From Henricia sp. BOLD:AAB3569 (lineage: Eukaryota > Echinodermata > Asteroidea > Spinulosida > Echinasteridae): 64,000 nucleotides of DNA. The position numbers were made by a program, and so were the translations under genes. A model generated the notes under the pieces. The model saw nothing but the letters and a program-made list of their open reading frames with translations. It did no database searches and had not been told where the DNA came from. The DNA lies in the NCBI GenBank assembly GCA_037783545.1, contig JBBELK010000109.1, positions 372,001 to 436,000 on the forward strand. The letters are read 5' to 3'. Below are positions 32,813 through 42,949 of this stretch, piece after piece; the stretch's first letter is position 1; every line of letters starts with the position of its first letter.

Positions 32813-34884
32813 TGTCAGAACCTGTTACCATCTGGGGCATGGTAGCCAGAATAAGTCTGACCAAGGTCCTTGTGGTTTGGCTCTGCCAAGAAAGCTGGAG
32901 CCGAACCTGTCAGCGGCTCATAAAAGTTAGCCAGCTACCGGTGTGGCCTTTTCTTGCCCCCTGATTGGCTTATCTCCCCATAGATACAAGTTCTGCCAAT
33001 CAGGTAGTTGAACAAAGTAATTGCAGTGCATATTGCTAGGATAGGCATTTTGGTCAGGTCACTCACCTCGCCATGAAACGATTTTGCCTTTGGTGAGAAG
33101 ACAGTCTTGGAGTTTCCGTTGTCCTCTAAGACAAGTTTTTGTGCAAGTTTGATCTTCAATTTAAGTCTTCTCGCCCTCTCCATTGTGCTCTGCTGCTACA
33201 GGTAAGCTGCCATTTTCATTGTATATTATAATTCTCAATGTATCTACTCAAGTTAACTGCCTGAGAAAACGAGATTAGTTGTCGGACATACCACAGATTT
33301 TGTTCGAGCTAAACACACGAACAGTGTTTGATACGAAGCCGAAGTTATAATTTTTATCTCAGGATACTCGAGTATTTGCATTGTTCTAATTGTTAAATTA
33401 GTTTAGAGTTTTAATAATTAAGATTCCGCTATATTGTTTCGGATACAGCGGCTCGTGTTTATTCAATCTAGAAGTGTGAACTTGCCGCCAACTGATGAAA
33501 TATGTATTTTATTTGACATTTCATTCAAGTTGCCAGAATGTCCATTCACGCTTTCCTGTATTTTGACACTATATTTATTTTGGCCATGTACAAAGCGAGT
33601 TTACACATCCCTTTATACATGTAGTGCACCTTTCAGCGAGCGCATGCAGTGTACCTTTAATCGATATCATTCCCCAAACAAACAGCTGGTTTTTAGCCTA
33701 TCCCCGTTAATTTACTCCTTCTGATTTTATTGCATACCCATGTGTTGCATGTGGGCCAATGTACCACAAGTTGGCCTTGATGAGCTCACCCACCCTGTTT
33801 GCCACTGACCATTAATCACTTAACTCCAGAACAAGTGGTCACTGTCCACTGTGAAATGTTGTTGCCATAGAGACATTCCCCAAAGTTGTTCCTGGGTGGA
33901 CATTTTGTTTGTTATTGATTATGACCCAGGGTGATTCCCGAATTGTGCATTGTTGTTGATGCACAAACTGTATTAGCGTTAAGATTTGTTTGGACTTTGG
34001 CTAAATTTAATATTTTCTTTCGCGCACTTTTTACGTTAAATTAGTTTAGTTTCATTTATTTATAATCAAAATGGTGTTGACTCTAAGAAAGAAACGATTT
34101 TGCCTTTGGTGAGAAGACAGTCTCGGAGTTTCCGTTGTCCTCCAAGACAAGTTTTTGTGCCAGTTTTATCTTCAATTTAAGTCTTCTCACCCTTCCCATT
34201 GTGCTCTGCTGCTACAGCAAGCACATCCATCGTCCACAGGCATCGTTTTAGGGGAGACGACCCGGTTCGTCTCCTCAACTCCCCCTTCCATATTCTACCT
34301 TGGGACCGTTGGACCTATCTTGACTAGACGGCGACTTGTCCGGATCGGAGCCCAACCCGAGCCACACTTTCAAGTCAAGTTCAAGTCAAGATCAAGTCAA
34401 GTGCAGCTAAGCCAGTTTCTTTTGTTATTGTTTAACCAATTACTGTATTGTTTGTTTCACTGAAGTTTACTCCACGATCCCCATGAATATTATTGTGCAT
34501 TACGTTAGATCTCGGCTGCGACATGTTTTGATAACGCATTGAATTGATTACATTTCGGCCCTTTCATTTTGTTCTTTGAATCACCGGCTTGTGACTTTAT
34601 TCAAATTTGCGTTCCTTGATTTCTGAATTGACCGATTATCGTTGATTCTCATAATTACATGTTCATCTCGAGATCTATCGTTGTGAGATCTTTTACGACG
34701 ATTTGCCATTGTGTTTAACTCCATTGTATTTCCTGTTGTTTTGATTGATGATAATAATAATTACCGTGAGTCAGAAGGATCAACACAAAATCAGCTCTCT
34801 TTTTCTTTATTGAGCACATTTACTTAAACACGAACCAGCCTGTCAGAGGATTACCCCAAAAATTAACCCGAGACAGGTGTGACA
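32813..34884 (+). repeat. Gypsy-2 3' LTR
   Basis: 2072 bp, TGTCA at the start and TGACA at the end, preceded by the polypurine tract AGAAGGGGAGAA (32801-32812). A 127-bp segment occurs twice inside it, at 33075-33201 and 34091-34217. The first copy runs into GTAAGC, a donor; the second ends in a pyrimidine-rich CTGCTACAG, an acceptor. A 1016-bp intron between them is therefore possible. Confidence 0.92.
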
Positions 34885-36003
34885 CACGTTTTTTGCGTGT
34901 AAACGTATAGAGCTAACAATCGTGTTGACTTCTGTTTCTCAGGATTGCATCACGGGGTCACGCGCATATCATGAATACCTAATAAGCGTTTCAGAAATCG
35001 CGAAAATCTCATTTTTGAAAATCGCACTTTTGCTTGTAATTTATCCACTTAAAACCGACAATAAAAAAATAATAAAAATCCACGTCGGCAAGAGGGATGT
35101 TTGGACTATCGAAAAAAAAGCCTAAATGCTGGATTTTCGTCAAGGGGGATTCTTCCTCTTTAAGTTTTCTCAAGTCATGAGCTTTCGATTGATGCATATT
35201 CATGTTTCAAACTGTGTCTACTTTAATAATGTACAGTGCCCGACACTTTCCATCAAAAGAGGGCAGAGCATAAGAGGGTTTTCAGAGCATAATCTTGCAA
35301 CTCCATGCTGTAAGATATACCACACATTTGCTCTATATTGCAATACCAAATACCATGGTAATTTCAACACGTTATACCGTGATCTCTCAATGTAATATAA
35401 CACCCAAGCCAAGAACACATACTTTTTTCTAACACTGAATATCCCAAGTGAGGATACAATAAATTCTAGTCAGGACAATACAATACCCTTTTCGTTGAGC
35501 TTTCTGAAGCGGATTGTATTTTCTCGGCCTTCGCGACACTCGCTGTACATAAACCCGACCATCGATGTAGCATTTTTGTTGCATTAGAGCAAAATCGAGG
35601 TGACATTTCTCCAGTCGTGTGGTGACCTCAAAATTAGGTGATCCTCTCTGGTTTTTGTAGCTTAGAAACTTTTTTTCGATTTCAAGGCTACTTGTGATGG
35701 AACCATCTTCATTAGATGTCTGTTGGAAAAGAGAACAATGACAATGACAAACCACTATAGCTGCCAATTGTCCCACATTAAAAAATATATATATATCTCA
35801 AATAATTCCAGATTTATTTGTCTGATTGTTCATTGGCAATCTGGAAGCAGTTTCAAAAGTGTCAGTGTCGGTATTCGGTATTCATCTGCAAAATACAGAA
35901 GAGTTGGTATGCAGCTATGCTAATACCCCTTCGAATCCTTGGATGGCCAGCAATGAACTACATGTACTCTCATCATGGCGAAGACAGAATATACATGTAT
36001 AGC
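34885..36003. other. No recognisable gene
   Basis: AT-rich, with only short unrelated open frames. No element boundary is seen after the Gypsy-2 LTR. Confidence 0.45.
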
Positions 36004-36345
36004 CCACTGTGGAGTACAATGTAACCGCATCCTGGAGGATTTTGCAGGGTTGAGGTACTACAGTCCACTGTGTAGTAACTGCATCCTCCAATACACTCCA
36101 GCTGGAGGACTTTGGAGTGTGTGGCTAGCTACGTTGAACTACCCTCAGAGAGCAAGAGTTAAGGTACTGTTAAGGTACATGTACCACAGACCACTGTGGG
36201 GTAACTGCATCCACCAATACACTCCAGCTGGAGGATTTTTGAGTGTGGCTGACCTGCATTGACTACCCTCAGAGAGCAAGGGTTATTAAAGATAATACAG
36301 TCCGCTGTGGAGTAACTGCATCCTCCAATACACTCCAGCTGGAAG
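36004..36345 (+). repeat. Tandem repeat of about 110-130 bp
   Basis: Three clear copies and one partial copy of a unit containing CCACTGTGGAGTAACTGCATCC and CAATACACTCCAGCTGGAGG (starting near 36004, 36062, 36187 and 36298). CCTCAGAGAGCAAG joins the second to third and third to fourth. The CCAGCTGG part is itself palindromic. Confidence 0.85.
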
Positions 36346-36423
36346 ATTTTGGCCCCTAAAATCTAAAATTAGTTTGCTTTATTAAAATGGGTTTCAGTCA
36401 AGAACTGCATTACATGTGTATTA

Positions 36424-37056
36424 CAATAGACCGATCCAGTAAGCTCAGCCCATTTTGGAATTGACCAATCACAGCCCCAGGATGAGATCACAAAAAAGTG
36501 GATCTCCATTTTGGTGACCCGAATCCTCAATTTTGTGCACAGAGATATGGCAAATTGAAGCACGAGAGACGCAAAAACACAATAAACATCATTTTTATCA
36601 GCACCCAGGACCCTAGCCGTTTTTAAACAGATTATTTAAGACTGCATGGCCAAACCTACTTTTAATCCGCTCATAAATACCCTGTTGTGTAAATCAGTAA
36701 AACTCACAAAAATTAGCTTGTCATTTTGCCATGTTTTGTATTCACTTACCTACACCGCGTTCGTACATGTATGTGAACTGCTAGCTGTGCGTCTAGTTGT
36801 TTTTGTTCGATCGCACGCGTAACACGTAAAGCAAGTACGTTGTACGCGCATGCACACGTCCGGATACTTGTCACAGTGCACATTTTGCTTTCGGGAGCGT
36901 GCAGTTTCTGTGTGCATGTGCCATACGCGCTGACCAGGGCGCGGCCGCGAGCCAGGCTCAAAAGTGTTCACGTGACTGCATGCACACGTGCCTCGCACGT
37001 GTGCCGTGTTACTAGGTAATTGCTAAATGGGCGGAGCTTACTGGATTGGTCTATTG
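36424..37056. mobile_element. 633-bp element with 32-bp terminal inverted repeats
   Basis: CAATAGACCGATCCAGTAAG at the left and its complement, with two mismatches over 32 bp, at 37025-37056. The interior has CACGTG/ACACGT-rich sequence and no transposase. Target duplication is unclear. It is a non-autonomous DNA transposon, family not recognised. Confidence 0.8.
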
Positions 37057-37311
37057 ACAGGTGTTGTGCTATTCTTGCTGTTGACATGCAATTTTCACTA
37101 TTAACCCATTTTTGAATAAGCAATTTTTTTCTTTCTGCTAAACAGATTTATAAAATTGAACATAACAGAAATGTGGTCTATATGTTACTGGTAGCAAAAT
37201 GGGATTCAAAAACTAAAACCAGTGACACATGAGTAGACACTCCAGGTGAAGTAAGGAAAACCTTTACAGGTTTCCCCTAAGAATCATGGTGGTAAAACCA
37301 AACTTTCTTAC

Positions 37312-37531
37312 TGGATATTCTATCCAGTTATAATTATCATCGTCCAACCAATACCAGATCCAGTGGGTACTGTGTTCTTGAAACCATTCCAAAGTCTGCA
37401 GGAGTGATGATAACGTGGACAGTCGCCTGACTTCTAACGTTTGACGATCCCTACGTGTACAACTGGATGTGGGAAACTCCTCCACTCCGAATGTCAGCTT
37501 GATCACATCCGAGAAAATCTCATTTTCATCA
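37312..37531 (-). CDS. ZC3HAV1/PARP12-like exon, second paralogue
   Basis: A 220-nt candidate exon with acceptor GTCATACAG before 37531 and donor CCA|GTAAGA after 37312. It encodes LEVRRLSTLSS and, about 20 residues on, HWIWYWLDDDNYNW, the same order as the exon at 18199-18391. Both exons begin in phase 2 and end in phase 0, which argues for common descent and for real coding. They could be neighbouring duplicated genes or repeated modules of one long gene now split by Gypsy-2. The matching finger/WWE exon is not visible upstream, so this copy may be incomplete. Confidence 0.55.
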
Positions 37532-38086
37532 CTGTATGACACAAATGAAACATATAACAAAGGTCAAATTTAACCAACTGTAACCAGGCCAACTTATTTG
37601 TCTGGTCACGGTACACGTAATTTTAATAGCTCTGCCATCTGCATGTTTGGGGTGCCACTGTGTGCAATTGTTCCTTGAAATTTCTGGAATTCTTTTGTGA
37701 GGAATGGTTGCATTCAGTGGGTCCCCTGGCAGCAGGTGGCAAGAGCTACATTCTTTTACTTTTGTATTTTGGCATACATGTACTTGGGATTCCAGGTGCT
37801 CAGTCTGTGTTCCTACCGGTATTTAAGGGAGTGCTGGCCAGGTTTGGTCAGTTCTTCTGTTCTGACTGCTGGTGGAGCACAGGCTGTCACCACGTACATG
37901 TACGTGCATGAGCCGTGGTGCTGCCTGGCACTGTCAGTATTCGTCTGTTGTTGTTTTGGTCCTAATTGTGACTATTTAAAATTTTAATCTTTTTTGTGTG
38001 CATTTGTCTAAGCTACCCCGTTTCCTTATTTATTGTACCGCTTGGTTACACAACGGATCCTGTATTTGTCGCAGGTAAAGCCCGGT

Positions 38087-38467
38087 GCAAACGGGAGGCT
38101 AAAAACACGAAACACGTTTTTCTCATGACTTTCATATTCGTCTGTGTTACCGCGAAACAAACCGTGCTGCAGGTTTCGCAAAACATGTTTATCTTAACAG
38201 GTGTTTCGGCCTATCGTTTGTGTTACTTGTTTCGATTCTGGAGAAACAACGGCTTAGCGATTTATTGTCGCAGCTGGCGGCGCTGTATTTATTTTGGTGG
38301 GATTTCTGTTTTCCGTTTGTAGGATGGATACACGCAAAACGGGGGGGGGGAGGGGGGGGGGGAGGGGGGGGGGGGGGGGGGAGGGGGGGGGGGGGGGGGA
38401 GGGGGGGGGGGGGGGGGGGGGTGGTAAACGTTTTTGTTTCGTGTTTCGTTTTTTTGCCTCCCGTTTG
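38087..38467. mobile_element. Inverted-repeat element carrying a long G tract
   Basis: GCAAACGGGAGGC (38087-38099) and its complement (38455-38467) bound a 381-bp segment. Just inside both ends lie CGAAACACG or GTTTCGTGTTTCG words, and further GTTTCG/CGAAAC words recur in the interior. There is no ORF beyond frames forced by the G run. It is probably a non-autonomous element; the target duplication is not clear. Confidence 0.65.
38341..38421 (+). repeat. 81-nt G tract interrupted by single A residues
   Basis: Only five A residues interrupt the G's. It could fold into several tandem quadruplexes. Glycine- or proline-rich open frames across it are artefacts of composition. Confidence 0.9.
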
Positions 38468-38755
38468 CTTAAAGACAGTATATACATGTACATTATTGTA
38501 AACTGTTACAAATCCCCCTGTGTGATTGAAGATATGCATGATTAAAACCAACCTGAGCAAAAACCAGCTCCGTACTTCGTCTAACTTTTGAGAAAACGGT
38601 CAAAAAAGGGTTTGCAGTTATTTTGCCCCAAAACCATTTCGCCCTGAACCACGGCCTGTGCACGAAGTGGTTTTGGGGCGATGTAGTATTTGGGAAGAAA
38701 TGGCACTCGGGCGAAATGATTTTGGGGCGAATTAAATTTCCATCTCATGAGACGA

Positions 38756-38855
38756 AAACTAATTGTTTTACTCATTTCTCAAAGACTATAGCACTTCAGA
38801 CAAAACCATTTTAGGGGAAGTTTTCTACGGTCATCATGTTTATATTGTGTAAGTT
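38756..38855 (+). repeat. Interspersed repeat shared with 55970-56070
   Basis: About 100 bp (ATTGTTTTACTCATT, TAGCACTTCAGACAAAACCATTT and TTTATATTGTGTAAGTT) recur near 55970-56070 with scattered changes. Family unknown. Confidence 0.75.
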
Positions 38856-39035
38856 AGGCGTAAATCTGTGAACATTTCTGATTTTCGAGATACCAATTAT
38901 GTATACTGCCTTTAAGGCCATCGCTACGGCAGGGCATCAGACAGCATAAAAAATGGGAGGAAAACCTGTGGAAAGAAATGCTGAACATGCACTTACTTCT
39001 TTCCTGAAGTACCCTATAGTAAATGAGACCGAAAT

Positions 39036-39082
39036 CCCGACGGGATCCCAACCGGGATCCCGGTTCCTTACCGGGATCCCAA
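39036..39082 (+). repeat. CGGGATCCC short repeats
   Basis: Three or four copies of the palindromic word CGGGATCCC(A/G) in under 50 bp. No known function is inferred. Confidence 0.7.
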
Positions 39083-39292
39083 CTGTAGTCACGAAAAAGA
39101 TGGTCTAGTATTTAGCCCTTAAATTGCATTAAATTGAAACTTTTCCCTTAAACTTAGGTAAAAATTTATTCCTTTTATTGTTAAGTGCAGTCAGAAAAAA
39201 AACCTTTTAAACAAAATAACATTTTTAAGACGGCCCCTGAAACATGGCTACATGTAAGCTAGTGCACAGTGCAGAATTAAGCCCATGTTTAA

Positions 39293-40089
39293 AGGGACAC
39301 GCCGGCTTTGTTGGGCTCAAAATAAACCCATACATGATTCTGAAAGTCTTTCCGAAATAAACTGAAAAAATCCCACAAATTTGCCGTTTTTTAGCATTTT
39401 TCAAAAAATCAAGGTCACATGATTTTTTGGAACCAGATTCTGGTTCCAATAAATCACGTGGTCTTGGAGTTAGTTTTATTTCCAGCCGTAGAAAACAGTG
39501 CAAGTTCCTTTGGTCATTCGTGGTTGGTGAAAAATAATGTCCTATACCGGTATGAACATACATGTACATCCGTATATTAAAGTCTATACCGTATTTTCCA
39601 ATTTGTACACAAATCTGCCAACAGATTTCATAAGAAGGGTTTCTGGGTGTTGATATGGACGAGAGAATCTCTCAGTTTTTAACGTCTTCGCTTCGCCGCG
39701 ATAAATAATATTCGAAGAAAAAAAGCTAACTATTGGCGCTAAAGACACCAACAGGTTGCGTTCGAGTCACTTCCTCGAGTCAGCGCTGACCCGAGGGATA
39801 TAATGCAATGTGTGATGAGTCAGGGAAAACAAGGAAACAAGGTTATAAACACGTGTCGATCCATATCGAACGCCACCTTTAACAAACACGTACATGATAC
39901 ATAATACATCGCGACGGCTAGTAAAGCGTTACATAGCCCAACATTTGTCTCTAATTTTGTTAATTTTAAACATTTCTAGTTAATTACATGACATTTTGAT
40001 AATTGTTTTCTTCACAACGACCATCGAAAAATTATTGTCAAGGATGCTTGATCGCTACATTAGTGTAAACAGTAAGCCGGTGTGTTTCT
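39293..40089. mobile_element. 797-bp TTAA element
   Basis: The ends are AGGGACACGCCGGCTT and the complement with three transitions, flanked by TTAA at 39289-39292 and 40090-40093. There is no transposase ORF. The AGGG-type end and TTAA target match the logic of the nested element at 20504, so both could have used a related transposase. Confidence 0.8.
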
Positions 40090-41298
40090 TTAAGGGGCCC
40101 TATATACACAATGGAATCTTTCACTCCACCAGGTAACGTGGATAAAATTTATACAACTATGTTAAAGGGGAAGTTGCAATATCCCTGTAATTTAAGGGAA
40201 AAAATGTTCATAGTGGTTCATATACACTTGTTATCCTGGACTGGTTATAGTTTTGAAAAGACTGAGAACCCGTCTATTGTCTGGTGCCCTATTTCAACTA
40301 ATTTAATACATGCTTGTATACAGCCAGAACCAGACTATTAATTGTCCATACTTCAAATTTTGATGAAGCATAGCCGAAGTATGTCATCTGAAAATTGATC
40401 ATCATTACCTCACCAGGAGTATTTAGGTAATACTTGTGATAATTGCACAAAACTGAAAGTATGGAGTGAATTTTGTGGCCGTTTGCTCAAACTGCATCCT
40501 GGGAATCCTTTGTTTCTTGTGTAGCAAAATCACATTGGCTTGATTATAATGCTTTGCACACACAATGTACATGTACACTAAGGCTTAGTACAATTAGCAG
40601 ATGGTCCTTTTTTGCTTGAGGGGGTCGTCCGCAGAAGGCCCCAAGAATGGCCAACTTCCAATGCTGGAACGGAGTACGCAAAAAGGCGGGATCAACTGGT
40701 CTTTTAAGGCACAAGTGATCGGCCGTCAGGCCTAGACAGACACAGCCTCAACCGACTACTCAGTGGTTAAGAGCAGTACTTCGGGAAACCGGGTCTCCTT
40801 AGCCGAAACGGCTCCTCTTGAGACTGCCAATATGCAATGTAGTCCTTTGGAAGTTGTTGATTGAGATTCGATAAAGGTGGTCTAGTCAGAAGTACAACAT
40901 AGCGTTTATGGTCTGTATGCAAACGCTGAATCAAAATGTACATAATTTATTGCCACCTGCCGAAAAAAAAACAAACCCAGGAATTTGTTTTGTACCAGTA
41001 TACAAATGCATAGTTCCGACCTGTCAATCAAGCCGGACCCGCCGACCAATCACAACAGAGCTAGCAGACAGCGCCCACATAGGTAAAAGTGCATTGCATC
41101 ATGAACAATCACGCGATTTACAGTTTGTACACGTTGTATGCACCAGTAACCGGGTGAATTTTGGTTTCAATGTCGGGCGATTCGCTGTTCAAAGGTAGGA
41201 AAGCGCATTTTTATGAAGATACATGTATGTCATCCCTGCATTACTAGCCCTTCGCTCAGTATGTGCTACGGTAACCGTCGACCCTAAAACATAAATAC

Positions 41299-41368
41299 CT
41301 TTAAGTTTTCTCCAATGAATCTGTGCTTTCCATGCCGAGTCCCGTTGCTTTGTACGTTGTGTCGCCAT
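41299..41368 (-). CDS. Weak candidate first exon
   Basis: An ATG at 41368 opens a 70-nt coding stretch (MATQRTKQRDSAWKAQ…) that ends at an AAAG|GTATTT donor. Basic composition and position upstream of the minus-strand exon at 37.5 kb would fit a gene start, but nothing ties them together. The surrounding 40094-42900 region otherwise shows only AT-rich and (ATTT)n sequence. Confidence 0.15.
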
Positions 41369-42479
41369 TTTTTTTGCAATGGCTTGTGAGCACATATAGC
41401 AACAGTATCTAAGGGGCGGAGTTAACTGGACAATCTCGGAACTATGCATTAAACAGCCACAATTAACACCATAATTACAAAAACTTCCATTTATAATGAC
41501 AAAATCACAATTAGTTTACTCTTTCATTTGCATACCTGGACTTAGACTCGCATCTGAAAGGTGATTGGGCGTGGCATAAAGAGTGGGAAATATGAAAAGC
41601 GCAGACGCAAGAAAAAGCACACAGCGATAGGGACAGATTCGGTTGTTACATATACATTGTACATTAGTGTACATTTATACATGTATATATATCGCATGTT
41701 TGCAATATGTATACATGTGTCTGTTTTCAATACTAGAGAGACCTTTTACCTCAGGATTATATATCTGTACAATGTCATTCATCCTTTCTCAAACAAAAGA
41801 AATATCTTAAGAAAGGTATGTTGTTGCACTATATTTGTTGCTTAAGTTACAACCGACTCCATGAAACATGCGATGTGTTTGGGGCACCAACATTGAATTA
41901 TTTCCGTAAACAGATTTATAGAAGTATTTCCCATTCCTAGCTCAACTTTGTTTATTTAGCATCACAGTTTTAGCCAGCTTCACATTGAATTAACTTATTT
42001 ATTGACACAAACATATGCATATTTATTTATTTATTTATTTATTTAAATTTACATGTAATTTGTATTTATTTTTTCTCCTTTTAATAGAGTATTTGTTTCA
42101 ATTGTTATCTGTAAGTTAGTTTATTTTTTCATGATACCTGTAAATGGCAGATCTCTGCTGTTGGATATCAAAATAAATAAATAAATACTTTTTACTTTTC
42201 AAAGGAAGCCTTTATTGATCCTTGTTAAAGACAATTTTTACATAGAAAAGTTATATGTATATATATATATAAATAAAAGAATGGTAACAGTTTTGTTTTT
42301 GTTTTGAACAAACACGTAATAGTATATTGATTATTTAACAAGATTTGAAGCGATTTTTGTTCTTCTTTGTTGTCGGGCAAAAACCGAAAAGATAATACAT
42401 GTACATGTAAACCAAACAAACAAATTTAGATAGTGATTTTAATTTAGAAATAAATCTAAGAATGTACGATGGTCAGGGG

Positions 42480-42949
42480 GAAAAGGACAAAAGGAGGGTA
42501 AAGGGAGAGGTGTCAGGGAAACCTGGGAAAACGTGAGCGCACTGTTGCTCACCCCAGGGTTCCCAAGGAAGGGGACCACAACAGAGCTGGCGGTGAACAG
42601 CGTCACCACGCCTCGCAATGAAGCGACAGGCTACCAGCCCTGGTGGCCCGCAGGGGAGGGAAGGGAGGGGAGATACATGTACATCAAATCAACCATGTCA
42701 TCTTATCAAGAGTGTAACTAAAGAGAGCGTTATTAATGGACCATTTGTGGAGAAATTGGGGAATTGATTGATTAAGCTTATGATAATTAAAATCCAGAAT
42801 AATTTTGTTTTTAAGCCGATAAGTCCATACAACGAGAGGATCCGAGGGGTTGCAGGTACGATATAACCAATATATTATGTTTTTCAGAGAGATAATTATA
42901 AAATTTGCCAGGCGGACGGCTCCTTTGTCACGACTCTGGGCGTACGGTA
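42480..42949 (-). other. Probable LINE 3' untranslated region
   Basis: Sequence after the ORF2 stop on the minus strand, including a GC-rich patch (42520-42670) unlike the AT-rich flank. No clear poly-A tail or target duplication could be placed. Confidence 0.35.

Larger units (their letters stand above)
20151..34884 (+). mobile_element. Gypsy-2: older, frameshifted LTR retrotransposon
   Basis: Two LTRs of about 2.1 kb flank broken gag and pol. The 3' LTR is 32813-34884 with TGTCA…TGACA ends. The 5' LTR lacks the first 18 bp of the 3' copy and is interrupted by a 4.4-kb DNA transposon. The LTRs differ by many substitutions and indels, for instance a stretch of about 25-30 bp (20263 region) missing from the 3' copy, so this insertion is far older than Gypsy-1. 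I find no target duplication, in line with loss of the left edge. Gag has two frameshifts; pol has at least four plus one stop codon. Confidence 0.9.

Noticed and set aside
38189..38560. Proline- or glycine-rich open frames
   Set aside because: Produced only by the G tract.
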